Origin: Duganella sp. BJB480
GTDB lineage: Bacteria; Pseudomonadota; Gammaproteobacteria; Burkholderiales; Burkholderiaceae_D
Assembly: GCA_003416985.1 (NCBI GenBank)
Contig: QVIN01000012.1
Span: forward strand, 62,001 to 126,000
Reading direction: 5' to 3'
Length of the DNA stretch: 64,000 nucleotides
Part shown: piece after piece, positions 34,234 through 43,380 of the stretch
Numbering within the stretch: the first letter of the stretch is position 1
Layout of the letters: every line of letters begins with the position of its first letter
The notes under the pieces: generated by a model
The model's database searches: none
What the model was told of the DNA's origin: nothing
Seen by the model: only the letters and a program-made list of their open reading frames with translations
Position numbers and translations under genes: made by a program

Positions 34234-35145
34234 CTAGTCGGCGCGGTCCCACGGCGGGACGCCGGCAAACTGCTCGACCAGGAAATCGATCATCACCCGC
34301 ACCTTGGCGCTCAGGTGGCGCCGGCTGGGGTAGACGGCCAGCACGTCGATGTCCGGCATGTGATACTCGGGCAGCACCCGTACCAGCGTGCCGGCGCGCA
34401 GGTCGGCGCCCACCAGGAAGCTGGGCTGCCAGATCACGCCCAGCCCGCCCAAGGCCGCGGCGCGGGCGGTGTCGCCATTGTTGGTATGCATGACGCACTG
34501 CACCTTGACCGCGTGCGGCTGCTCCCTGGCATCGAGAATCTGCCATTCGTCGGCCGTGGCCGCGTAGCTGTAGCCGATGCAGCTGTGCTGCAGCAGCTCG
34601 GCGGGATGCAGCGGCATGCCACGCTGCTGGATGTAGGCCGGCGACGCGCACAGGATGTTGTGCGACGTGGCCAGCTTGCGCGCCACGTTCGATGCCGAAC
34701 CGGAGCGCGAAATACGGATCGCCATGTCGTAGCCTTCCTCGACGATGTCGACCACGCGGTCGATCAGCGCCACATCCAGCTGCACGTCGGGATATTTCTG
34801 CATGAACCGGGCCCACAGCGGCGCCAGGTGCAGCACGCCGAAGCTGAGCGGGGCGTTGATGCGCAGCACGCCATGCGGCTGCATGGTGGCGGACGAAGCG
34901 ATCGCTTCCGCCTCCGCCACGTCCTCGAGGATGGACTTGGCGCGTTCGAACAGCGCTTCGCCGCTGGAGGTGAGCGACATCTTGCGCGAGCTGCGGTTCA
35001 GCAGCCGGGTTTGCAGATGGGCTTCGAGGTCGCTGATGTAGCGGGTCACGTTGGCCGGCGAGGTGTCGAGCGCCTCGGCGGCGCGGGCAAAGCCTTCCCT
35101 GCGCACCACTTCCACAAACACTTCCAGCGCCCGCAACCTGTCCAT
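34234..35145 (-). CDS. LysR family transcriptional regulator (CrgA/AaeR-like)
   Basis: A 303-residue LysR regulator. The N-terminal helix-turn-helix spans about 3-60 (LRALEVFVEVVRREGFARAAEALDTS) and the effector domain spans 90-295. The sequence type (DRLRALEVFVEVV, LLNRSSRKMSLTSSGE) belongs to the large one-helix-turn-helix group that often controls a neighbouring oxidoreductase or efflux gene. Here its upstream neighbour on the same strand is a small lipoprotein and its downstream neighbour is truncated prkA, so its target is not apparent. Confidence 0.92.
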   Translation of the reverse strand: MDRLRALEVFVEVVRREGFARAAEALDTSPANVTRYISDLEAHLQTRLLNRSSRKMSLTSSGEALFERAKSILEDVAEAEAIASSATMQPHGVLRINAPLSFGVLHLAPLWARFMQKYPDVQLDVALIDRVVDIVEEGYDMAIRISRSGSASNVARKLATSHNILCASPAYIQQRGMPLHPAELLQHSCIGYSYAATADEWQILDAREQPHAVKVQCVMHTNNGDTARAAALGGLGVIWQPSFLVGADLRAGTLVRVLPEYHMPDIDVLAVYPSRRHLSAKVRVMIDFLVEQFAGVPPWDRAD

Positions 35146-35173
35146 ACGCCCGTCCTTTGATGTCTTGTCTAAT

Positions 35174-35206
35174 AAAAAAGCCGCAGCACCTGGAGGGTGT
35201 CGCGGC
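35174..35206 (-). terminator. Rho-independent terminator of the lipoprotein gene
   Basis: Read on the minus strand, an AGCCGC...GCGGCT stem with extra pairing towards the loop is followed by TTTTTTATT. It lies 24 bp past the stop of the gene at 35231 and ahead of the LysR start. Confidence 0.75.
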
Positions 35207-35230
35207 TCGGTGGCGAAGCGGGCAGGGCGC

Positions 35231-35656
35231 TTAGCGCGGAAGGTAGTTCACGTTGGCGGCTTCCTTGATCACACGGCTGGCGCTGATGGCCGGGTTCGCG
35301 CCGCCACTTTGCATGGCTGCGGTGTTGCCGTGATACATGCCGACCAGTCCTTCCGCAGCCTGGGCGTCGCCGGCGTTGGCGGCGCGCTCGAACAGCTGCA
35401 TCGCTTCGTGGCGCTTGGCCGGGTTGGCCAGGTAGCGCAACGCCAATTCGCGCTGGGCCACCGGCGAGCCTTGATCGGCCCACTCTTGCAGGCGGCGTTC
35501 GGCGGCGGTCTGGCCCATGGGCCCCATCTGCAAGGCGGCGGCTTCAATCACGGTCGGCGACGGGATCGCGTCTTCTTGCGCCTGGCAGGCGATCAATGCG
35601 CCCACCAGCACCAACACCGACGATACCAGCACACCCGACTTGTTGAATAATTCCAT
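35231..35656 (-). CDS. Putative Sel1-like repeat lipoprotein
   Basis: A 141-residue protein. The N-terminus is hydrophobic and ends in LIAC near residue 24, which fits a lipobox, so it is probably an outer-membrane or periplasmic lipoprotein. Residues about 66-108 (AQRELALRYLANPAKRHEAM, FERAANAGDAQAAEGLVGMY) read like one to two Sel1/TPR-type helical repeats, which mediate protein contacts. It sits alone, ahead of a terminator and behind a 533-bp non-coding stretch. Function unknown. Confidence 0.7.
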   Translation of the reverse strand: MELFNKSGVLVSSVLVLVGALIACQAQEDAIPSPTVIEAAALQMGPMGQTAAERRLQEWADQGSPVAQRELALRYLANPAKRHEAMQLFERAANAGDAQAAEGLVGMYHGNTAAMQSGGANPAISASRVIKEAANVNYLPR

Positions 35657-36189
35657 ATTTTAGTTACCCTTGGTTAAAGCCATACCGTTGTCGGTGAGGA
35701 AAGCCTTCCTGCTGATCTATCCAAGGCTAAAAAAACCGATGCCGTCTGCCCCGGCACTTCAAGTTCGATGCGCAAGCTGCCGCCGCCTCGACGCAATGCA
35801 CCATTATACTTGCGCCGAGACAAATTATCAATTGCGCAAGATGCCGAATTGCAATAGTTTTGGCTTTCCATTCTACAAAACGACGGAAAAACGTGGCGCA
35901 CGCCAGCTTTTGTCTTGCTAGCTGCCATTGCTTATCAATTCGGAAGGGATCTTATCACGAAGCTTTTCAGGCTCCGGTTTGCAAGGCGATAATCAGGGTA
36001 ACAATTGTAACCATTCGTTAAGTGGCGTGAAAAAGCGCGGCGCGGCCCGCTTGGTTGCACTGCAGCATAAGCCGCAATTCATAATTACTGAACGATACAC
36101 TGGCGCTTTGTTGAGTGCAATGCCAGTAGTGTTGTTATTTGTTGATTTCGGGGAAAGTTGATGCGAGGCCGCGCCGGCCGTCGGCTGAC
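35657..36189. other. Long intergenic region without a recognised gene
   Basis: This 533-bp stretch has lower GC and only short open frames without family resemblance or a convincing ribosome site. It must hold the promoter of the lipoprotein gene (leftward). I see no tRNA, known riboswitch, or clear inverted repeat with a T-tract. A small RNA cannot be excluded. Confidence 0.5.
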
Positions 36190-36600
36190 TCAGGCTTGGC
36201 CCGATGGCCCGCTTTGCGGCGCGCTGCGTTGCAACCAGGCGTCGGCGGACTGCAATACCAGTCGGTATTCGGACTCGAGCGCGGTGAACAGGGAAGGAAC
36301 TTGATCCAGATGACGTTCGGCGATCGCCTGCTCCAGCTTGAGCGAGGCGCTCACCAGGCGCTTGGCGCCCAGCGTGCCGATCGAACCGCGCAGGCTGTGC
36401 AGGGTCTTGCCGGCATCGGTGTAGCGCTCCTCGCGCAGCGCTTCGGCGGCCTGCTGCATGGGCGCCATGCCGGGCGCGCAGGCGTCGCGGACGATCTTCG
36501 AGACTACGGCCAGCGCCTTGTCGTCGTTGCCCATGTACTTGAGCAAGGTGTCGACCGAAAAGATCTGTTCCTCGGATACCGGCGGTGTGGCATCAGACAT
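36190..36600 (-). CDS. Hpt-domain histidine phosphotransfer protein
   Basis: A 136-residue single Hpt domain. The phospho-accepting histidine lies in GKTLHSLRGSIGTLGAKRL (about residues 64-82), where HSLRG is the usual H-x-L-K/R-G motif. Such proteins relay phosphate from hybrid kinases to response regulators. No kinase or regulator is next to it. It lies 65 bp downstream of the Anbu gene on the same strand and may be the last gene of that operon, which would be an unusual member. Confidence 0.85.
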   Translation of the reverse strand: MSDATPPVSEEQIFSVDTLLKYMGNDDKALAVVSKIVRDACAPGMAPMQQAAEALREERYTDAGKTLHSLRGSIGTLGAKRLVSASLKLEQAIAERHLDQVPSLFTALESEYRLVLQSADAWLQRSAPQSGPSGQA

Positions 36601-36665
36601 GCAGCGCTCCGTGAGTAGTGAATTTACCTGCCATCATACTCTGTCCCGATGACGGAAGCCGGCCG

Positions 36666-37541
36666 TTACTGTTGCCCGTCGTGGAACTGTTGCGTCAGCG
36701 TCTGCAAAGGCGCGGTTGACGCCAGGGGTGCCGCCACACCGGCCGGCGGCGCCACGCGGACCGGCTTGCTGCCGGTCTGGCTCGAATGCAGCACGTTGGC
36801 GGTCGCTTCCGGCGCGGCGTTCCACACCGGGTTGTCCAGCCCCTCGAACACGCGCTTGAGCTGGTGGCCCCAGGTGTTGCGTATCATCTGGAAATACTGG
36901 TTGCGCTCGTCGATGGTGACGAAGTGCGTCACCGCCAGCCTGTCGCTCTCGTACACCAGCAGATCCAGCGGCAGGCCGACCGACACGTTGGAGCGCAGCG
37001 TCGAGTCCATGGAAATCAGCGCGCACTTGGCGGCATCGTCCAGGCCGGTGGCCGGGGTCACCACGCGGTCGATGATGGGCTTGCCGTACTTGGCTTCGCC
37101 GATCTGGAAATAGGTGTTTTCGTCGTGGGATTCGATGAAATTGCCGGCCGAATAGATCTGGAACAAGCGGCAGCGCTCGCCCTTGATCTGGCCGCCGAAG
37201 ATGATGCTGACATTGAACTCGATGCCGAATTCGGCCAGCGCCTTGGCTTCCCGTTCATGCACCTGCCGCACGGCGTCGCCCAGCAGGCGGGCGGCCTCGT
37301 GCATGCTGGTGGCGTTCCAGATGCTGTGGCCGTCGGTGTTTTGCTGCTCGGCCACCAGCTGGCGTATCGATTGCGAGATCGACAGATTGCCGGCGGTCAT
37401 CAGCACCATCATGCGGTCGCCGGGGATTTCAAACACGCTCATCTTGCGGAACGTGCCGACCTGGTCCACGCCGGCGTTGGTACGCGAATCGGAAAGAAAC
37501 ACCAGCCCGGCATCCAGGCGCATGCCCACACAGTAAGTCAT
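36666..37541 (-). CDS. Anbu proteasome-like peptidase
   Basis: A 291-residue Ntn-hydrolase of the bacterial proteasome-like type (Anbu, ancestral beta subunit). After Met removal the N-terminus is TYCVGMRLDAGLVFLSDSRTN, with Thr as the expected nucleophile and the aspartate and arginine of the proteasome beta fold following. The last about 40 residues are an extra, low-complexity tail. Anbu forms ring- or helix-like assemblies; its substrate is not established. It is the fourth gene of the ATP-grasp, alpha-E, transglutaminase, Anbu order known from other Proteobacteria, so the family call is strong. Confidence 0.92.
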   Translation of the reverse strand: MTYCVGMRLDAGLVFLSDSRTNAGVDQVGTFRKMSVFEIPGDRMMVLMTAGNLSISQSIRQLVAEQQNTDGHSIWNATSMHEAARLLGDAVRQVHEREAKALAEFGIEFNVSIIFGGQIKGERCRLFQIYSAGNFIESHDENTYFQIGEAKYGKPIIDRVVTPATGLDDAAKCALISMDSTLRSNVSVGLPLDLLVYESDRLAVTHFVTIDERNQYFQMIRNTWGHQLKRVFEGLDNPVWNAAPEATANVLHSSQTGSKPVRVAPPAGVAAPLASTAPLQTLTQQFHDGQQ

Positions 37542-37605
37542 CGTTGCAAGTTATTGATTAGAATAATTATTATTGTACACCCCCGCCGGGCTACTCATTG
37601 ACCAC

Positions 37606-38409
37606 TCATTGCGGCACGATCTGCACATCCACGCTCATCGACTCGGTGCCGCCGCCGCGCCGCACGCCGCGCACCGGCGCCGCCGCGTCGTAGTCGCGTC
37701 CGATGGCCAGGCGGCAATAGGCGTCGGTCATCAGCCGGGCGTGGGTCACGTCGATGCTGACCCAGCCGGTGTAGTCCTTGTCCTCGGCCCAGGCGTCCAC
37801 CCAGGCATGGCTGGCCGCATGGTCGCTGGTTTCCGGGTCGATATAGCCCGACACGTAGCGCGCCGGGATGCCATGCGCATGGCAGCAGGCCAGGAACAGG
37901 TGCGCGTGGTCCTGGCACACGCCCTGGCCCAGGGCGAGCGCGTCGCTGGCCGTGGTGGTGACCGCGGTCGCACCGCTTTGATACCGGACCGCACCAAAGA
38001 TGTGCTCGGCCAGGCGTATCAAGTCCTTGGTCTGCGCCTTGCCGTCCGGCAGGCAGGACGCGGCCAGCTCCAGGATGCCGGGCGTGGGCTCGGTCAGGCG
38101 TGTCGACACCGTGTAGATCAGCGGCGACAGGCTGTCGCCGTTGGGGATGCGGCCCTGTTTCGGGCTGGTGGTTTCCACCACGCCGCCCGCCACGATGGTC
38201 AGCCCCTGGTGCGGCACGTCCATGGTCATCATGTGCGACAGGTTGCCGTAGGCATCCGTGTAGGCGTGCACATGGCCCGGCATCGCGATATTCCACGACA
38301 GCACGTGCTGCTGCGCCTCCGCGCGCGGGGTCAGGTGCAGCTGCTGGATGGTGTAGGCCAGCGGCGTGGTGTAGGTGTAGCGCGTTTCATGACGTATCGT
38401 CAGTTGCAT
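37606..38409 (-). CDS. Transglutaminase-like protein of the Anbu operon
   Basis: A 267-residue protein with the N-terminal bacterial transglutaminase-like domain (MQLTIRHETRYTYTTPLAY) and a C-terminal catalytic core. The core has a cysteine in LGQGVCQDHAHLFLACC (about 164), a histidine in ASHAWVDAW, and an aspartate after it, forming the Cys-His-Asp triad. It likely acts as an amidase or peptidase on peptide-like material. It lies 13 bp after the alpha-E gene and 64 bp before Anbu. Confidence 0.92.
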   Translation of the reverse strand: MQLTIRHETRYTYTTPLAYTIQQLHLTPRAEAQQHVLSWNIAMPGHVHAYTDAYGNLSHMMTMDVPHQGLTIVAGGVVETTSPKQGRIPNGDSLSPLIYTVSTRLTEPTPGILELAASCLPDGKAQTKDLIRLAEHIFGAVRYQSGATAVTTTASDALALGQGVCQDHAHLFLACCHAHGIPARYVSGYIDPETSDHAASHAWVDAWAEDKDYTGWVSIDVTHARLMTDAYCRLAIGRDYDAAAPVRGVRRGGGTESMSVDVQIVPQ

Positions 38410-38422
38410 GGGTTGCCTCGTT

Positions 38423-39373
38423 TCAAGCCGCCAGCGGCACCAGGAAATCGCGGCTGACGCGGTTGCCCAGTTGGTAGATGTCGGCCAGGAAGCCGGTCAG
38501 GGTGTCGTGCAGGCCGGTCGCCAGGATGTCGTCGATCTTGCCGAATTGCAGTTCCGCGTGCAGCTTGCCGGCGAAGCGCTCCGTGTCGGCGGACACGTCG
38601 TTGCGCACCTCGCGCAGGTTCTGGACCACTTCGTCCATGCAGGCCAGCAGCGAGCGCGGCATGTCGCCGCGCAACATCAGCAGCTCGGCGATGCGCGCCG
38701 GCGTGATGACGTCGCGGTACACCTTGCGGTAGATCTCGAAGCCCGAGACCGAACGCAACAGCGCGCCCCAGTAGTAGAAATCGCGCTGGGTCATGGTCTC
38801 GCCGGTGCTTTCCGCGCCGCCGCCGTGGAACTTGACGTCGAGGATGCGCGCCGTGTTGTCGGCCCGCTCCAGGAAGGTGCCCAGGCGAATGAAATGCACG
38901 GCCTCGTCGCGCAGCATGGTACCCACGGTCACCCCGCGCGACAGGTGCGAGCGGAACTTGACCCATTCGAAGAACTTGCTGGGATCGTTTTCCAGCAGGT
39001 CGCTGTCCAGGCGCTTCTGCATGTCCAGCCAGGTCTGGTTCTGGATTTCCCACACCTCCGTGGTCAGCGTGCCGCGCACGGCGCGGGCGTTTTCGCGCGC
39101 CTCGGTCAGGCAGGCCACGATGGAGGAGGGGTTGTCCGGATCGCGCACCATGAAGTCGATGACGGCGCGCGCCTCCAGCGAGTCATACTTGCGGTCGAAC
39201 GCGGACTGCAGCTCGGAGATGCCGAGCATGGCGCGCCAGCCCTGGGCGTTTTCCTCGTCGGACTGGGGCAGCATCGACGTCTGCACATTGACGTCGAGCA
39301 TGCGGGCGGTGTTTTCGGCGCGCTCGGTGTAGCGCGCCATCCAGAACAGGTGATCGGCGGTGCGGCTTAACAT
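38423..39373 (-). CDS. Alpha-E domain protein
   Basis: A 316-residue, all-helical protein of the alpha-E family. It begins MLSRTADHLFWMARYTERAE, the family signature, and has repeated RAxNxARxLD-like segments (ENTARMLDV, DNTARILDVKF). The alpha-E family always travels with circularly permuted ATP-grasp and transglutaminase genes in a predicted peptide-synthesis or peptide-tagging system. No catalytic residues are known. It is 9 bp downstream of the ATP-grasp gene and 13 bp ahead of the transglutaminase gene. Confidence 0.93.
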   Translation of the reverse strand: MLSRTADHLFWMARYTERAENTARMLDVNVQTSMLPQSDEENAQGWRAMLGISELQSAFDRKYDSLEARAVIDFMVRDPDNPSSIVACLTEARENARAVRGTLTTEVWEIQNQTWLDMQKRLDSDLLENDPSKFFEWVKFRSHLSRGVTVGTMLRDEAVHFIRLGTFLERADNTARILDVKFHGGGAESTGETMTQRDFYYWGALLRSVSGFEIYRKVYRDVITPARIAELLMLRGDMPRSLLACMDEVVQNLREVRNDVSADTERFAGKLHAELQFGKIDDILATGLHDTLTGFLADIYQLGNRVSRDFLVPLAA

Positions 39374-39382
39374 GGTGTCTCC

Positions 39383-40813
39383 TTAACGTTCCAGTATCCA
39401 GGTGTCCTTGGTGCCGCCGCCCTGCGACGAGTTCACCACCAGCGAGCCTTCCTGCAGGGCCACGCGGGTCAGCCCGCCGGGCACCATGGAAATGGTCTTG
39501 CCCGACAGTACGAATGGACGCAAATCGATGTGGCGCGGCGCGATGCCGTTTTCCACGTAGGTGGGGCAGGCCGACAGCGCCAGCGTCGGCTGGGCGATGT
39601 AGCCGTCCGGCTTGGCGATCAGGCGCTGGCGGAAGTCCTCGATCTGCTGTTTGGTCGAGGCCGGCCCGACCAGCATGCCGTAGCCGCCGGCGCCATGCAC
39701 CTCCTTGACCACCAGCTCGGGCAGGTTGGCCAGCGTGTACGCCAGGTCTTCCTTCTTGCGGCACTGGTAGGTCGGCACGTTGTTGAGCACCGGTTCCTCC
39801 GACAGGTAGAACTTGATCATGTCGGGAACAAAAGGATAGATCGATTTGTCGTCCGCCACGCCGGTGCCGATGGCGTTGGCCAGCGTGACCCGTCCCGCGC
39901 GGTAGACCGACAGCAGGCCCGGCACGCCGAGCGAGGAGTCCGGACGGAACGCCAGCGGATCGAGGAAATCGTCGTCGAGGCGGCGGTAGATCACGTCCAC
40001 GCGCTTGGGGCCGCGCGTGGTACGCATGAAGACGGTGTTGTCGCTGACAAACAAATCCTTGCCCTCGACCAGTTCCACGCCCATCTGCTGGGCCAGGAAG
40101 GCGTGTTCGAAGTAGGCCGAGTTGTACATGCCGGGCGTCATCACCACCACGGTGGGATCGTTGATGCCCATCGGCGCGACGGAGCGCAGGTTGTCGAGCA
40201 GCAAGTCGGGATAGTGGTCGACCGGCGCGATCTTGTTGCGGGCGAACAGTTCGGGGAACAGCCGCATCATCATCTTGCGGTCTTCCAGCATGTAGGACAC
40301 GCCGGACGGCACCCGCAGGTTATCCTCCAGCACGTAGAACTCGCCCTGGCCGGCGCGCACGATGTCGACCCCGGCGATGTGGGCGTAGATGTCCGACGCC
40401 ACCTTGATGCCCTGCATCTCCGGCCGGTACTGCGCGTTTTTGTAGATCTGCTCGGCCGGGATGATGCCGGCCTTGATGATGTTCTGGTCATGATAAATAT
40501 CATGGATGAACATATTGAGCGCCTGCACCCGCTGCACCAGCCCCGTCTGCAGCTGCTTCCACTCGCCCGCCGGGATGATGCGCGGGATGGTATCGAAGGG
40601 AATCAGCCGCTCGGTGCCGGCGTCGTCGCCATAGACGGCGAAGGTGATGCCGACCCGGCGGAAGGTCAGGTCGGCCTCGGCGCGCTTGCGCTCGATGGTT
40701 TCCGACGACTGGCGCTGCAGCCAGCCGCAGAACTCGCGGTAGTGTTCACGTACCTCGGCGCTGGCATGATGGGCCAGCCCGTCGGCGGTCATTTCGTTGA
40801 AGAATTTAGCCAT
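39383..40813 (-). CDS. Circularly permuted type 2 ATP-grasp protein
   Basis: A 476-residue protein of the circularly permuted ATP-grasp family, predicted to ligate an amino acid or peptide through an acyl-phosphate. Recognisable segments include FIHDIYHDQNIIKAGIIP near residue 100, YVLEDNLRVPSGVSYMLEDR near 162, and the C-terminal KEVHGAGGYGMLVGP, DGYIAQPTL and LRPFVLSG. ATG 40813 (MAKFFNEM) has AGGGA nine bases upstream and is preferred to ATG 40822, which abuts that site. It is the first gene of the Anbu operon. Confidence 0.92.
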   Translation of the reverse strand: MAKFFNEMTADGLAHHASAEVREHYREFCGWLQRQSSETIERKRAEADLTFRRVGITFAVYGDDAGTERLIPFDTIPRIIPAGEWKQLQTGLVQRVQALNMFIHDIYHDQNIIKAGIIPAEQIYKNAQYRPEMQGIKVASDIYAHIAGVDIVRAGQGEFYVLEDNLRVPSGVSYMLEDRKMMMRLFPELFARNKIAPVDHYPDLLLDNLRSVAPMGINDPTVVVMTPGMYNSAYFEHAFLAQQMGVELVEGKDLFVSDNTVFMRTTRGPKRVDVIYRRLDDDFLDPLAFRPDSSLGVPGLLSVYRAGRVTLANAIGTGVADDKSIYPFVPDMIKFYLSEEPVLNNVPTYQCRKKEDLAYTLANLPELVVKEVHGAGGYGMLVGPASTKQQIEDFRQRLIAKPDGYIAQPTLALSACPTYVENGIAPRHIDLRPFVLSGKTISMVPGGLTRVALQEGSLVVNSSQGGGTKDTWILER

Positions 40814-40888
40814 ATCGAACATTCCCTGATGAGTACGTTTATGATCTATCAAGAAACGTGCCAGAGAAAATGCCCGGTTTTGGTGCGG

Positions 40889-41632
40889 CTAGTCCTTCAG
40901 CGCCTGCTGGCGCAGTTGCTCGATCTGGCCGCTCTCGCGCATTTTCCTGATGACGGCGGACAGGCGCAGGGCCAGCTTTTCATGTCTTTTGTTCAGGTAG
41001 GCATAGATCGGCATGTGTTCCAGCACGCCCGCCTGACGGATGCCCGCATGCGCGAATTCAGGGCTGGCCAGCATGGGATCGACGACCTCGGCGGTGTCGA
41101 CGTAGAGATCGCTGCGCCCGACCACCAGTTTGCGCAAGCCCAGCTGCGCGTTCAGCACGCCGCTGAAGCTGCCTGGCGGCAGCACCGCCGCCAGCCGCTG
41201 TTGGATCACCGGGTAGCCGAAACGGAAATCCACCCGATAGTTGGTGCCGCGCAAGGATTCCCAGCCGTTGCTCAGGTGAATGTCGGGATTCCGGGTATAG
41301 GCCGCGCTGCTTGCCGACAAGGGCGCCTCCGGCACGCGCATCAGCGCCGTCTGCATTGCGCCGTAGTCATAGCCGCGCGCCAGCTCGCCATCGACGTTGC
41401 CGGCGACCGCTTCGGCGCTGGCCCGGGCCGCGGGCAAGCTGCGTATTTCCACCGCCACACCCAGTTGCTGGAAGGCCTCGGTGTAGATCAGCCTGAGCCA
41501 GCGTCCGGCAAAGCTGTTCTGCTGCTCCAGCATGGTGGCCATGACGATGGGCTTGGCCTCGTCGCTGGCGCGGGTTGGGCTGGCGGCCAGGCCCAGCAAA
41601 AATATCAGGGCGAGGACAGGCCTGTGCCGCAT
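40889..41632 (-). CDS. Periplasmic solute-binding-like protein
   Basis: A 247-residue protein with a Sec signal peptide (about 1-22, ending TRA) and a bacterial family 3 solute-binding fold (IYTEAFQQLGVAVEIRSLPAARA near residue 48, late LSAVIRKMRESGQIEQL). No transporter genes accompany it, so it may act as a stand-alone binding protein or as a sensor input. Ligand unknown. It lies 47 bp downstream of the second binding-protein gene on the same strand, so the two may be cotranscribed. Confidence 0.82.
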   Translation of the reverse strand: MRHRPVLALIFLLGLAASPTRASDEAKPIVMATMLEQQNSFAGRWLRLIYTEAFQQLGVAVEIRSLPAARASAEAVAGNVDGELARGYDYGAMQTALMRVPEAPLSASSAAYTRNPDIHLSNGWESLRGTNYRVDFRFGYPVIQQRLAAVLPPGSFSGVLNAQLGLRKLVVGRSDLYVDTAEVVDPMLASPEFAHAGIRQAGVLEHMPIYAYLNKRHEKLALRLSAVIRKMRESGQIEQLRQQALKD

Positions 41633-41679
41633 AAACGTTCCAAATTGTTGTCAAACGATGCTGCCAGTATAACAACAAC

Positions 41680-42756
41680 TTACTTGGCCAGGTCGATTTG
41701 CCAGAAACCGCTGGAGGTGATGGTCTTGCGGGCCGCCATCGCCGGCGGCAGCGTCACCTCCAGCGCCGCCATGCGCGCCGGGTCGACCATCACCGTGGGC
41801 GTCTCCTGGCGCAGGATGGGCAGCACGTCCGGCTTGGTGTGGCGCTGCAGGATCTTGGCCGCCTGGGTGCCGGCCAGCCGCCCGACCTGGGTGAAATCCG
41901 CGCCCACGTACAGCGCCGCGCCGGGCACCCGCACCATCGCCAGCGTCACCACCGGCACCTTGTTCTCGATGCCGAAATCGCCCAGGTCGATGGCCGCCTC
42001 GTAGCGGTGCAGGCCGTAGTAGGTGTCCAGCGGCACGGCGAACATCTGCACGCCGCGGCCGGCGCCGTACAATTCCTTCAACGACGGCGCGATGTGGTCG
42101 GTCTTGTTGACCAGCCTGGAACTCACGTCCAGGCCCAGCGGCTTGCCGCTGCGGGTCGCCGCCGCCACGTTGGCCACGCCGTTCTCGTCGTCGGTGTAGA
42201 CCATGCCGATCCGGCGCACGTTCGGGAACACGTCCTGGACCAGCTTGAGCGAGTCGGCCATGTCGGTGTACAGCGTCGAGCCGGTCGCGCCTTCGCCGCC
42301 GTCGACCAGCGACGCGCAGCCGGCATCCTCGGGATTGGCGATCGCCGTGAAGACCAGCGGGATATGGGCGTCGGCCAGCATGCCGCGCGCGTACTTGGTG
42401 GCCGGCGTGCCGATGGTCAGCACCAGGTCGGGCTTGGCCTCGACGATGCGGCCGGCCTCCTGGCGGATGCGCAGGAGCACGCCCAGCCGGCTCCAGAACC
42501 CGCCTTTTTCGATGTCGAAATCGATCGCCACCTTGTGGATGCTCAGGTTCTTGCCGGCCACCAGGCCGCTCGCCTGTAGCGAGTTGAGGAAGCCGTTGTA
42601 GGCTTCCTGGTAGGGTTCGATATCCGTCACCTGCAGCACCTCCACCTTGAAGACGCGGGTGTCGTCCATGGTTTCGGGTGGCAGGGGTTCGAAGGCGAGG
42701 GTGGGGCCGGCGCACAGCGCCAGCGCGAGCAGGGAAACGGCGAGGGATTTTTGCAT
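41680..42756 (-). CDS. ABC_sub_bind-type periplasmic substrate-binding protein
   Basis: A 358-residue exported protein with signal peptide MQKSLAVSLLALALCAGPTLA. The body matches the ABC_sub_bind family (related to TrpX): EAYNGFLNSLQASG, PDLVLTIGTPATKYARG, IPLVFTAIANPEDAG and PNVRRIGMVYTDDENG. Family members bind aromatic amino acids or similar and usually sit next to a permease and ATPase. None is present here, so it is an orphan. ATG 42756 is chosen because the signal peptide starts there. Confidence 0.86.
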   Translation of the reverse strand: MQKSLAVSLLALALCAGPTLAFEPLPPETMDDTRVFKVEVLQVTDIEPYQEAYNGFLNSLQASGLVAGKNLSIHKVAIDFDIEKGGFWSRLGVLLRIRQEAGRIVEAKPDLVLTIGTPATKYARGMLADAHIPLVFTAIANPEDAGCASLVDGGEGATGSTLYTDMADSLKLVQDVFPNVRRIGMVYTDDENGVANVAAATRSGKPLGLDVSSRLVNKTDHIAPSLKELYGAGRGVQMFAVPLDTYYGLHRYEAAIDLGDFGIENKVPVVTLAMVRVPGAALYVGADFTQVGRLAGTQAAKILQRHTKPDVLPILRQETPTVMVDPARMAALEVTLPPAMAARKTITSSGFWQIDLAK

Positions 42757-42864
42757 GGTCGGTCTAATTGCTGTTGGTGCAACAATTAGACCAGAGATGC
42801 CCACAAGGCATGCCTGCTATCGCATGCCTTGACGAGCCAATCTGCGCGTTCTGTGGGCCAGCCG

Positions 42865-43380
42865 CTACAGCGTGCCGCTGCTGCTGCCGGAAGTGCTACG
42901 GCTGGCGCTGCCGGGTTGGTCGCTTTGCAGGCTGCCGGTGCTGCTGCCCATCACACTGCCGCTGGCGGTGCGGGCGCCCGGCACGTTCTGCTGGGTGCCG
43001 TAGAAGTTGTGGATCTGCGTGCTGAACTCGGTGCTGGCCATGTCCGGCCAGTTGTCCTTGTTGAAGCCGGGGGCGTTTTTCAGGTGCTCCTTGGATACAT
43101 CGAGCAGGAAGCGCTTGTTGGCGGTGTCCAGTTGCAGCGCCTGCCAGGGGACGGCGAACAGCTTGTCGCCCATGCCCAGCCAACCGCCGAACGACAGCAC
43201 GGCATAGGCCACTTGGCCCTGGCGCATGTCCAGCATGATTTCCTTGATGTCGCCCAGGTCTTCGTCCTGGCGGTTGTAGACGTCTTCGCCGATCAGCGTG
43301 TCGGCGCCCATCAGGCGGGGGGCGGGGCCGTCGGTGGTATCGCTGTAAATGCCATAGGTGTCACGGTCTAGGTAGCTCAT
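42865..43380 (-). CDS. PRC-barrel domain protein
   Basis: A 171-residue protein. A PRC-barrel spans about 25-110: LMGADTLIGEDVYNRQDEDLG, then VAYAVLSFGGWLGMGDKLFAVPW. It is followed by a serine/glycine-rich disordered tail. There is no signal peptide. Stand-alone PRC-barrel proteins are often stress-induced in soil bacteria and of unknown role. ATG 43380 has GGAG eight bases upstream; a longer frame from further upstream is less likely. No operon partner is evident. Confidence 0.87.
   Translation of the reverse strand: MSYLDRDTYGIYSDTTDGPAPRLMGADTLIGEDVYNRQDEDLGDIKEIMLDMRQGQVAYAVLSFGGWLGMGDKLFAVPWQALQLDTANKRFLLDVSKEHLKNAPGFNKDNWPDMASTEFSTQIHNFYGTQQNVPGARTASGSVMGSSTGSLQSDQPGSASRSTSGSSSGTL

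Noticed and set aside
35670..36161. Short open frames in the 533-bp gap (83 and 77 codons)
   Set aside because: No ribosome site of note, no resemblance to known families and codon use unlike the neighbours.
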